Assembly: GCA_019232645.1 (NCBI GenBank)
Contig: JAFANO010000266.1
Span: 1-11,429 of the forward strand
Direction: 5' to 3'
Source: Planctomycetaceae bacterium
GTDB taxonomy: Bacteria; Planctomycetota; Planctomycetia; Isosphaerales; Isosphaeraceae
DNA: 11,429 nucleotides
Position numbers and translations under genes: made by a program. The notes beneath the pieces are model-generated. The model had not been told where the DNA came from. It saw only the letters and a list, made by a program, of their open reading frames with translations, and did no database searches. This document shows, one piece after another, positions 1 to 6,283 of this stretch (its first letter is position 1; each line of letters opens with the position of its first letter).

Positions 1-470
1 TCCAGGAGCAGGACCTTGGGCCGGGGGGCCAGCGCCCGCGCCAGGGCGACGCGCTGCCGCTGCCCGCCCGAGAGCTGCGTCGGGTAGCGGTCGGCGAGCC
101 CCTGGAGCTGCACCAGCTCCAGCAGCTCGTCGGCCCGCGCCCGGACCTGGCCGCGCGGGAGCCGCCGGATTTCCAGGCCGAAAGCGATATTCTGGCGGAC
201 GGTCATGTGCCGGAACAGGGCATAATGCTGGAAGACGAAGCCCACGCCCCGGCTCTGCACGGGCCGGTCGGTCGCGTCCTCCCCGAAGAGTTCCACGTGC
301 CCCGCGTCGGCCCGCTCCAGCCCGGCGATGATCCGCAGGATCGTGCTCTTGCCCGAGCCGGAGGGCCCCAGCAACGCCACGAGCCCGCCCGTGGGCACCT
401 CGAAGGAGACCCCACCGAGGGCTTGGAAGTGACCGAAGCGTTTCGCGAGGCCTTTGACCCCGATGCTCAT
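1..470 (-). CDS. cysA: Sulfate/thiosulfate ABC transporter ATP-binding protein, N-terminal part (runs off the left edge)
   Basis: This is the ATPase subunit of an ABC importer; it would power uptake of sulfate or thiosulfate from the cytoplasmic face of a CysT/CysW-type permease. Only 156 residues are present. Visible motifs are Walker [10 protein letters not shown] (residues 35-43), the Q-loop glutamine (Q81) within [14 protein letters not shown], and the signature [15 protein letters not shown] (133-147), followed by the start of Walker B (VLLL) at the window edge. The [12 protein letters not shown] stretch is typical of CysA, but related molybdate, phosphonate or polyamine ATPases cannot be excluded without the C-terminal regulatory domain. 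The ATG at 470 is preceded by AAAGGA about 8 bases upstream. No permease gene lies upstream, so this gene appears to lead its transcript, whereas in the familiar enterobacterial cluster cysA follows the permease genes. Confidence 0.85.
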   Translation of the reverse strand, partial: MSIGVKGLAKRFGHFQALGGVSFEVPTGGLVALLGPSGSGKSTILRIIAGLERADAGHVELFGEDATDRPVQSRGVGFVFQHYALFRHMTVRQNIAFGLEIRRLPRGQVRARADELLELVQLQGLADRYPTQLSGGQRQRVALARALAPRPKVLLL

Positions 471-545
471 CGAGGGATTCCTTTGCTCCGGCTTGATCCA
501 TCCCTCCCCGTCGTCGCACGCCGGGGGACCGATCGCGACCTGGGG

Positions 546-725
546 CTAGCGGCCGGTCCGGGTCAGATCGCATCGCCCTGAGAATCCGTCCCGCACCGCC
601 TCCCCGGTCCGCTTCTTTCCAGCATCCCGGGCGGCGTCCCAGGCCGACCGCGCCCACTGATACTCGGCCCAATCGTCCGGGTCGGCCCGCAAGGCTACCA
701 GGATCGCGTCATAATTCGCCCAATT
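546..725 (-). pseudogene. Short coding-like remnant with no usable start, function unknown
   Basis: A minus-strand open frame of about 59 codons ends at TAG (546-548). It has strong GC at third positions and a sensible, charged, Trp-rich composition, for example LVALRADPDDWAEYQWARSA, which looks like real protein rather than chance. It has no start codon: the frame is closed by TGA at 726-728. An ATG at 727-729 with a purine-rich GGGGGGAGG directly before it opens a neighbouring frame (MKLGEL) that stops after six codons. Restoring one frame needs a single-base change near 709-717. I read it as a small gene broken by a frameshift, a decayed fragment, or a sequencing error. I do not recognise the family. 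It lies 75 bases upstream of cysA on the same strand. Confidence 0.3.
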
Positions 726-729
726 TCAT

Positions 730-1499
730 CCTCCCCCCGAAACGAGCCCAAGACCGCCGAAATCGCTGTGTTCCTGCGAGATTCACAGCAAGGGGTTTTT
801 GGCCATGCCCCTCCGCCCGCCCTTAACGTGCAATTTTTCCCCAATCGAGGAGTGACCCCATCTACCGCCTGTTGTCGTGGAATCCGTGGCAGGGTGTGTT
901 CCTGCGTCTGGTGGAGCGGTTGCAGTCGTTGCGGTTGTGAGCGGAGGCGGCTCTTGAAGTCGGAGTCCGGATGCTCCGATCCCGTGTGGGTTCCGAACTG
1001 ACGAAAGGGGGTATGATGATGAGCGCGTGAGGAAGAGGCGACGGGAACCGGGCGATGATACCCCCGGCCCGGAGAGGTTCCATAGCCGCAGAATGCACAA
1101 ATAATTAAGTTGGCGTTTATCTTATTACGCTTGTTTTGGGCCTAGTCTGTCATTGCGGACCTCGACGACCGAGGGCCGATCGCTGAGGCGTGGGAGGGAC
1201 TGCGCGCGGTCGAGGTGGTCAGCTCCGTTGGCGCCCGGGAAGTTCCCGCCTTGCAGATTCTCTTACACTTGGGTACAAGATCCGCACCTGTCACCGACAG
1301 ACACGGGCTCGGCTCAAGGAAGGGCTTCGCTCGGACCTGGCCTGCGGTTGCGCACGTCGAAAGGGGCATCGGGGGTCGGACGGCTTCCGCCCGCCGCACC
1401 GGGGTTCATCGGCCAATCGGGGACGTCGGCTTGACGTTTCGGGCCGCCCGTCGGCCGTCGCGGCGTTCCTCATCTCGGTTGGTTTGGGGACGATCGTCA
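730..1499. other. Gene-poor spacer upstream of bamA
   Basis: I find no convincing gene in these roughly 770 bases. Open frames here lack ribosome-binding sites and have poor amino-acid composition. Items seen: a short plus-strand frame without a start, 827-940, that reads YRLLSWNPWQGVFLRLVERL and may be the tail of a lost gene; an inverted repeat of GGGGGTAT (1007-1014) and ATACCCCC (1058-1065) separated by 43 bases; a small hairpin CGGAG/CTCCG (961-965/974-978); and an AT-rich patch (about 1098-1137) unusual for this GC-rich window, which may mark a promoter or a replaced segment. The stretch 1215-1499 is open in the bamA frame but reads as low-quality Arg/Ser/Gly-rich sequence and is more likely leader than coding. 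Confidence 0.5.
1251..1279 (+). promoter_or_regulatory. Possible sigma-70-type promoter for bamA
   Basis: TTGCAG (1251-1256) and TACAAG (1274-1279) are separated by exactly 17 bases. Both are partial matches (3 of 6 and 4 of 6) to the -35 and -10 consensus. If real, it would give a leader of about 215 bases before the bamA ATG. The call rests on motif spacing only. Confidence 0.2.
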
Positions 1500-4295
1500 A
1501 TGACACGCGGCCTATTCAAGCTCCCGCCGGGTCCAGGGATGGCCCCAGCGGTTCGAGCGACGAGATCGTTGGCCCCCTTGGCGCTGGCGGTCGTGATCCT
1601 CGCGCTGGCGACGGCCGACGGCGGCGCCGCAGCGCCACGGGGCGACGCGCTGCCCGAGGGGAACATCGTCGAGGTCCGGATCGAGGGCAACGTCAGCGTC
1701 TCCACCGAGCAGGTCCGCGCCAAGCTCCTCAGCCGGCCGGGACACCCGCTCGACCAGCGTCAGGTCGAGGCTGACCTCAAGACGCTGATCGCCACCAAGT
1801 GGTTCTCCGACGTCACCCCGTACTACGAGCCCGACCCCAAGGGCAAGGGCTACATCCTGACCTTCAGCGTCAAGGAGATGCCCGTCCTGACCCACGTCGA
1901 GTTCCTGGGCCGCTCCAAGATCAAGCTCAAGGACATCGAGGAGACCACCGGCCTGAAGAAGGGCGCCCGCGCCGACGCCGCGCGGACCCGCCTGGCCGCC
2001 GGCCAGATCCAGCGGCTCTACACCGAACGCGGCTATGACATGGCCGAGGTCTACCTCCTCGAGGGGGGCAACCGTGGCGACACCCGCGTCGTCTTCCAGA
2101 TCTTCGAAGGGCCCTGGCACAAGATCAGCCGGATCGAGTTCGAAGGCAACACCTTCGCCACCGACGCCACCCTCCGCACCAAGATCACGAGCAAGACCAC
2201 GCTCCTGGGCCTCCGCGGCCACTACACCCGCGACAACCTCGACGAGGATGTCCGCAAGCTCATCGAATACTACCAGGGCCAGGGCTTCCCCGAGGTCAAG
2301 GTGACGCCGGTGACCCGGACCGGCGCCAGCCTCGGCGACACGCACCTGACCTTCGTCATCTCGGAGGGGACCCGCTACTCGGTCCGCAACATCAAGTTCG
2401 AGGGCAACCAGAAGCTGTCCGAGGCCAAGCTCCGCGAGGGCCTGCTGTTGCACTCGGGCAAACCGATCCTCGACTCGCTCAAGGAGGCCGACCGCAAGAA
2501 CTTGCTCGCCAAGTATTACGAGATCGGTTGCATCGATACCCAGATCCTGCCCGAGCCGAGGTACACCGACCAGACCGGCGTGGTCGACCTGGTCTACCGG
2601 GTCGAAGAAGGGGAGCCGTACCTGCTCGGCGAGCTGATCGTCCGGGGCAACGAGCGGACCAAGGACAAGGTCATCCGCCGCGAGGCTCTGATGGCCGGCC
2701 TGCTTCCCGGCGAAGTGCTCAACATGAACCGGATCGACATCTTCAAGACGCGGCTGGGCAACACGCAGTATTTCGTCAACGCCCCCGATCAGGGCAAGCC
2801 GCTCGACATCAAGGTCATCAACCGCCGGCCTGGCGACAAGCCGTACGGCGAGTCGATCGCGATCGACCTGAACGAGGTGACGCAGACGAGGATGCAGAGC
2901 CCCGCCCCCGACCCGATCGTCCCGGCCCCGGCGCCGCTGGCGCCTCCGTCCGAGGGTCCGGCACCGGATGGCCCGGGTGGCCTGACGCCGTTCGGGACGG
3001 GCGGGGCGTTCAGCCCGCCCCCCGACACGTTGCCGCCGATCGCGGTCCCGAGCACCCCGCCGGCCGTCGCGCCCCCGCCCCCACCCGTGGGCGTCGGGCC
3101 GGGCTCGCCGCAGCCGAACCCGACGCCGCCGCTCGGGGCGGGCGAGCCGCCGGGGATGGAGCCGAGCCTCCCCGGCACGAACATGACCGACGTCGGCCCC
3201 GACCGCCAGGATCCCTTCCCCAACCGCTCGTTCGCCGACGTCGTGACCTCGGTCAGTGAGGCGCCGACCGGCCGGTTCATGCTCGGCGTCGGCGCCAGCG
3301 GCTCGCAGGGCCTCAATGGCAACCTGACGATCTCGGAGCGGAACTTCGATATCCTGAATTTCCCAAGGTCGTGGGACGACGTGGCGAGCGGCAAGGCGTT
3401 CCGGGGGGCCGGCCAGGACATGCAGATCCAGTTGATGGCGGGGACCCTGATCAACCGGTTCATGGCCAGCCTGCGCGACCCGTACCTGTTCGACCTGCCG
3501 ATCGCCGGGGCCGCCTCGGGCTATTTGTTCCAGCGGATCTATCCCGACTGGACCGAGAGCCGCGCCGGCGGCCGGTTCTCTCTCGGCCGGCAGTTCGGCA
3601 CGTCGACCTATGCCGACGTCGCGATCCGGGCCGAGAACATCCAGTTCTACGGCTTTCAGTCGCCGGCACCGGCCGACTTCCTGGCGGCGTCGGGCCATTC
3701 GTTCCTGGCCTCGATCCGGCCGACAATCCGGTTCGACAACCGCAACTCACCGTTCCTGCCGAACAAGGGGCAATACCTCGAGGTCGCCTTCGAGCAGGGC
3801 TGGGGGACGTTCACCTTCCCCAAGGTGGAGGTCGAGGGCCGGACCTACTTCACCCTCGGCAGCCGACCGGACGGCTCCGGCCCCCGGATCCTGGCGCTCC
3901 GGGGCCACTTCGGCGCGACCGGCCGCGACACGCCGGTCTACGAGCGGTTCTTCGCCGGCTACATCGGCAGCCTCCGAGGGTTCAACTACCGCGGCGTCGG
4001 CCCGCACGTCCTGGGCGTCAACGTCGGCGGGATCATGATGTTCGTCGGCTCGGTCGAGTACATGTTCCCGCTGCTGGCCAGCGACGCGCTCCGCCAGGTG
4101 ATCTTCTGCGACTTCGGCACGGTCGAGGACAACTACGACTTCAACAACTTCCGCGCCGCGGTCGGGACCGGCATCCGCCTGACGCTGCCGATGTTCGGCC
4201 CCCTGCCCCTGGCCTTCGACCTGGCCTTCCCGATCGCCAAGGCGCCGGGCGACCGGGTCAACTACTTCAACTTCTCGATCGGCGCGTTCTTTTGA
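1500..4295 (+). CDS. bamA: BamA/Omp85-family outer membrane protein assembly factor
   Basis: This protein inserts beta-barrel proteins into the outer membrane. With the ATG at 1500 (GGGGA about 9 bases upstream) it has 931 residues. It carries an N-terminal signal sequence (basic start, hydrophobic residues about 23-39, AAA near 43-45), then five POTRA-like repeats starting near residues 56, 128, 206, 292 and 373. Four of these show the F/R-x-GN turn (RIEGN, RIEFEGN, NIKFEGN, LIVRGN). A Pro/Gly-rich linker follows (about 466-565), then a barrel of about 360 residues. The barrel contains LRGF (825-828), matching the conserved loop-6 VRGF motif of BamA, and it ends in a terminal Phe, as expected for a C-terminal beta-signal. 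Five POTRAs favour BamA over TamA (three). An alternative start at 1539 gives a tighter signal peptide but a weaker ribosome-binding site. The linker is unusual: E. coli BamA has almost none at this point. Confidence 0.9.
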   Translation: MTRGLFKLPPGPGMAPAVRATRSLAPLALAVVILALATADGGAAAPRGDALPEGNIVEVRIEGNVSVSTEQVRAKLLSRPGHPLDQRQVEADLKTLIATKWFSDVTPYYEPDPKGKGYILTFSVKEMPVLTHVEFLGRSKIKLKDIEETTGLKKGARADAARTRLAAGQIQRLYTERGYDMAEVYLLEGGNRGDTRVVFQIFEGPWHKISRIEFEGNTFATDATLRTKITSKTTLLGLRGHYTRDNLDEDVRKLIEYYQGQGFPEVKVTPVTRTGASLGDTHLTFVISEGTRYSVRNIKFEGNQKLSEAKLREGLLLHSGKPILDSLKEADRKNLLAKYYEIGCIDTQILPEPRYTDQTGVVDLVYRVEEGEPYLLGELIVRGNERTKDKVIRREALMAGLLPGEVLNMNRIDIFKTRLGNTQYFVNAPDQGKPLDIKVINRRPGDKPYGESIAIDLNEVTQTRMQSPAPDPIVPAPAPLAPPSEGPAPDGPGGLTPFGTGGAFSPPPDTLPPIAVPSTPPAVAPPPPPVGVGPGSPQPNPTPPLGAGEPPGMEPSLPGTNMTDVGPDRQDPFPNRSFADVVTSVSEAPTGRFMLGVGASGSQGLNGNLTISERNFDILNFPRSWDDVASGKAFRGAGQDMQIQLMAGTLINRFMASLRDPYLFDLPIAGAASGYLFQRIYPDWTESRAGGRFSLGRQFGTSTYADVAIRAENIQFYGFQSPAPADFLAASGHSFLASIRPTIRFDNRNSPFLPNKGQYLEVAFEQGWGTFTFPKVEVEGRTYFTLGSRPDGSGPRILALRGHFGATGRDTPVYERFFAGYIGSLRGFNYRGVGPHVLGVNVGGIMMFVGSVEYMFPLLASDALRQVIFCDFGTVEDNYDFNNFRAAVGTGIRLTLPMFGPLPLAFDLAFPIAKAPGDRVNYFNFSIGAFF

Positions 4296-4332
4296 GTCGG
4301 GGATGAGGTGGAGGACGCATGCCGTCCGGCTC
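4294..4332. terminator. Possible hairpin between convergent bamA and apt
   Basis: The 35-base spacer between the two stop codons contains a two-part inverted repeat. The outer arms are GAGTCGG (4294-4300) and CCGGCTC (4326-4332), with one G-T pair. A competing inner stem is GGACG/CGTCC (4313-4317/4323-4327) around CATGC; it shares bases with the right outer arm, so both cannot form together. There is no T-tract on either side, so termination is only suggested by position. Confidence 0.25.
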
Positions 4333-4861
4333 AATACGTGATCAGGCTGAAGACCTCGCCCGGCCCGAGCCGTTCCCGCCCTTTCAGGAAACTCAGCTCG
4401 AGGACGAAGGCGCAGGCGACGACCTCGGCGCCGGCCTGCTGGACGAGGTCGCGGCAGGCGCACATGGTCCCGCCGGTGGCCAGGACGTCGTCGAGGAGCA
4501 GGACGCGCCGGCCCGGTCCGATCGCGTCGTTGTGCATCTCGAGGCGGTCGGTGCCATACTCGAGCTTGTATTCGAGTGCAAGGGTGGCATAGGGGAGCTT
4601 CCCGGGCTTCCGGATCGGCACGAACCCGGCGCCCAACGCCAGCGCCAGCGGTGCGCCGAAGATGAACCCCCTCGCCTCGGCCGCGGCGACTGTGTCGATC
4701 GAGCGTCCCACGAACGCTTCGGCCAGCCGGTCGATGACCGCACGGAACACTCGGGAGTTCCCGAGCATCGGAGTGATATCCTTGAAAACGATGCCGGGTT
4801 TGGGGAAATCAGGAATCTCTCGAATCCAGTCGCGCGGCTCGATCGGCGGGTCGGCGGGCAT
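4331..4861 (-). CDS. apt: Adenine phosphoribosyltransferase
   Basis: This cytoplasmic purine-salvage enzyme converts adenine and PRPP to AMP and pyrophosphate. The 176-residue length is normal for the family. It carries the characteristic N-terminal block IPDFPKPGIVFKDITP (16-31), EARGFIFGAPLA (62-73), the flexible-loop segment IRKPGKLP (83-90), EYGTDRLEMHNDAI (101-114) and the PRPP-binding motif VLLLDDVLATGGT (120-132) with its paired Asp residues. The ATG at 4861 was chosen because GGGGAG lies 6 bases upstream and the conserved region begins directly after it. The same frame is open to 5047, but that extension is not homologous-looking. The gene stands alone, convergent with bamA and divergent from the tRNA gene. 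A palindrome overlapping a possible -10 element lies just upstream. Confidence 0.96.
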   Translation of the reverse strand: MPADPPIEPRDWIREIPDFPKPGIVFKDITPMLGNSRVFRAVIDRLAEAFVGRSIDTVAAAEARGFIFGAPLALALGAGFVPIRKPGKLPYATLALEYKLEYGTDRLEMHNDAIGPGRRVLLLDDVLATGGTMCACRDLVQQAGAEVVACAFVLELSFLKGRERLGPGEVFSLITY

Positions 4862-4889
4862 GATGAGCTCCCCTGGGTTGGAAAACGGT

Positions 4890-4918
4890 ATCCTACCGTG
4901 AAGCTCCTCTCTTGCCAG
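4890..4918 (-). promoter_or_regulatory. Possible apt promoter with an overlapping palindrome
   Basis: Reading the minus strand, CTGGCA (4913-4918) and TAGGAT (4890-4895) are 17 bases apart; each matches 4 of 6 consensus positions. The -10 candidate sits inside the perfect inverted repeat ACGGTA-TCC-TACCGT (4885-4899). In the transcript direction this repeat is followed by TTTT, so it could instead form a small attenuator hairpin about 24 bases before the apt start. Confidence 0.3.
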
Positions 4919-5026
4919 CGCGAAGCGTCCGTTTCGCCACAAGGCCACGGGGCAACGACCCGCCCGTTGATGGGGAAGCACGTCTGGCTCTTCCACGATC
5001 GGGCAACGCCCCTCCCTCCCATCTCC

Positions 5027-5059
5027 TTGACATTGACAAGCCCGCATAGCCTCTATAAA
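5027..5059 (+). promoter_or_regulatory. Promoter of the tRNA-Gln gene
   Basis: Two adjoining perfect -35 hexamers, TTGACA at 5027-5032 and TTGACA at 5033-5038, precede TATAAA (5054-5059). Spacing from the second hexamer is 15 bases to TATAAA, or 16 if the -10 is read as ATAAAA (5055-5060). The tRNA begins 17 bases after the TATAAA box, so transcription would start only a few bases before the mature 5' end. This is the strongest consensus-like promoter in the window. Confidence 0.65.
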
Positions 5060-5076
5060 AAAGAACCCGAGGTTCG

Positions 5077-5147
5077 TGGGGATTGGTGTAACGGTAGCAC
5101 GCTTGACTCTGGATCAAGTAGTCTAGGTTCGAATCCTAGATCCCCAG
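5077..5147 (+). tRNA. tRNA-Gln, anticodon CTG (reads CAG)
   Basis: A complete 71-base cloverleaf can be folded. The acceptor stem is TGGGGAT (5077-5083) with ATCCCCA (5140-5146) and discriminator G5147. The D arm is GTG/CAC around TAACGGTAG. The anticodon stem CTTGA/TCAAG (5102-5106/5114-5118) holds loop CTCTGGA, giving anticodon CTG at 5109-5111. The T arm is CTAGG/CCTAG with loop TTCGAAT. The U1-A72 first pair is typical of tRNA-Gln. CCA is not encoded, so it would be added by a nucleotidyltransferase. It has its own promoter and a downstream hairpin, so it is a single-gene transcript. Confidence 0.95.
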
Positions 5148-5185
5148 TTCGACGTGCGCACGCGACGATCGACACAAGTTCAAAC

Positions 5186-5224
5186 AAGAAAGGCATCTGC
5201 GACAACCCCGCTGTTGCCTTTCTT
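5186..5224. terminator. Hairpin terminator after tRNA-Gln, possibly bidirectional
   Basis: A perfect 10-base inverted repeat, AAGAAAGGCA (5186-5195) and TGCCTTTCTT (5215-5224), encloses a 19-base loop. The 3' arm is T-rich on the plus strand (CTTTCTTCGTT), and the minus strand continues CTTTCTTGTTTG. It could therefore end both the tRNA transcript and the metallophosphoesterase transcript arriving from the right. Confidence 0.55.
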
Positions 5225-5336
5225 CGTTCCCCGGACCGGGTCTGGGTGCACTCTGGGTCCACCACTGGCCTCGCGTTGGGGGCGTCCCGGAATTCCCGCG
5301 GATCATGTCCCCACGCCTCCGTGCGGACGGATCAGT

Positions 5337-6152
5337 TCATTCCCGCTGCGCCTCCACCGGCACACCGAGATCCGCCGCCGGCGGCGTTCGCGCGGCCGAC
5401 TCTTCGTCGGGGCTGGCCGGCTCGACGTCTGGGAAGGGCCACCACTCCAGCCGGACCTCGCAATCCTTGATTGAGACGAACGGGCAGGGAGGGTGCTCGG
5501 TCCAGGTGCCGCTGTTGAAGTAGCGGACGCCATCGACCTCGGCCGTCAGCGGCAGGTGGGTGTGGCCGCAGGTCACGAACCTGTACCCCTTGCTCGCCGC
5601 ATATTCGGTCGCCCGACGCTCGATCAACTGGCTGTTGCGCTGCCAGCGCTTCGAGATCCGCCGGATCCAGCGCGCGGCGCGGTGGGGCATCCACTTCTGG
5701 ATGTAGTAGAAGATCCCGCAACCGAGCGCGGTCAGCCAGCCATGATGCGTGATGAAGGTGTCGAACTGGTCGCCGTGCAGGATGAGGATCTGAATCGTGC
5801 CGTTGCTATAGGCGTATTCGTCGAGGATGTCGACCCCGACGATGTGGCTGATGATATCGGCGGGGCCGTCGTGATTGCCCCGGACCCAGACGAGGTGGAA
5901 GTCGTCGCGGTCGGAGTTGCGGCGGATGATCTTCAGGCAGGCGAAGTGCCGCTTGGTGAGCCGCTTGAAGTTCAGGTCGTCGAAGATGTCGCCGTTGATG
6001 ACGAGCGCGCGCGAGTGGACCACGGCCCACTCCAGGAACTCCTCCAGCAGCTTCGCCTGGCAGACGTCGCTCCCCAAGTGCAGGTCGCTGATCATCAGGC
6101 AGTCGTAGACCTGGGCGTTCGCCCGGGGTTCCGCGGGAGGGTTCGTGGACAT
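5337..6152 (-). CDS. Calcineurin-like metallophosphoesterase, UDP-2,3-diacylglucosamine diphosphatase (LpxH)-like
   Basis: This is a binuclear-metal phosphoesterase of 271 residues. All family motifs are present: SDLHLGS with D23 and H25, NGDIFDD with D55, RGNHDG with N93 and H94, LHGDQFD with H126, and CGHTH with H197 and H199. The order, the LHGD motif and the helical insert between H126 and GHTH (about 145-180, basic and Trp-rich) resemble LpxH, which cleaves UDP-2,3-diacylglucosamine to lipid X and UMP in lipid A synthesis at the inner membrane. The substrate cannot be proved from sequence. The last 35 or so residues are acidic, Pro/Ala-rich and probably disordered. The ATG at 6152 has no clear ribosome-binding site; a GTG at 6170 (six residues longer) has AAAGGGG 7 bases upstream and may be the true start. 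It follows lhr by 131 bases on the same strand. Confidence 0.85.
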   Translation of the reverse strand: MSTNPPAEPRANAQVYDCLMISDLHLGSDVCQAKLLEEFLEWAVVHSRALVINGDIFDDLNFKRLTKRHFACLKIIRRNSDRDDFHLVWVRGNHDGPADIISHIVGVDILDEYAYSNGTIQILILHGDQFDTFITHHGWLTALGCGIFYYIQKWMPHRAARWIRRISKRWQRNSQLIERRATEYAASKGYRFVTCGHTHLPLTAEVDGVRYFNSGTWTEHPPCPFVSIKDCEVRLEWWPFPDVEPASPDEESAARTPPAADLGVPVEAQRE

Positions 6153-6198
6153 CGCCGTGTTCTCGAGCACCAGGCCACCCCTTTGAGCCGATGACCCG

Positions 6199-6219
6199 AA
6201 GACTTCGCCTCGAAGTCTT
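6199..6219 (-). other. Hairpin in the lhr-metallophosphoesterase spacer
   Basis: AAGACTTCG (6199-6207) and CGAAGTCTT (6211-6219) form a perfect 9-base stem with a 3-base loop. It lies 64 bases after the lhr stop and 46 bases before the next ATG. No T-run follows in the direction of transcription, so it could be a processing or stability element, or a weak terminator, rather than a standard intrinsic terminator. Confidence 0.4.
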
Positions 6220-6283
6220 ACGGAGGACACGAGGGTGAGGAAAACCCAGGGCGGTCTCGACTCTGCACCGCTCGAAGGATCGC

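Noticed and set aside
783..1100. Minus-strand frames of 78-105 codons in the spacer upstream of bamA
   Set aside because: They have poor composition, no start signal and cross the AT-rich patch. Nothing supports translation.
1215..1499. N-terminal extension of bamA to the upstream ATG at 1215
   Set aside because: The added 95 residues are Arg/Ser-rich without homology-like features and would bury the signal sequence. The ATG at 1500 has a good ribosome-binding site and places the signal peptide correctly.
1512..3698. A 728-codon minus-strand open frame antisense to bamA
   Set aside because: It mirrors bamA codons in a GC-rich gene, has biased Arg/Gly/Val/Asp composition, and shows no domain or ribosome-binding site. 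The plus strand has clear POTRA and barrel motifs.
4319..5470. A 383-codon plus-strand open frame running across apt and the tRNA gene
   Set aside because: It is antisense to a certain apt gene and overlaps a complete tRNA. It is an artefact of GC-rich sequence.
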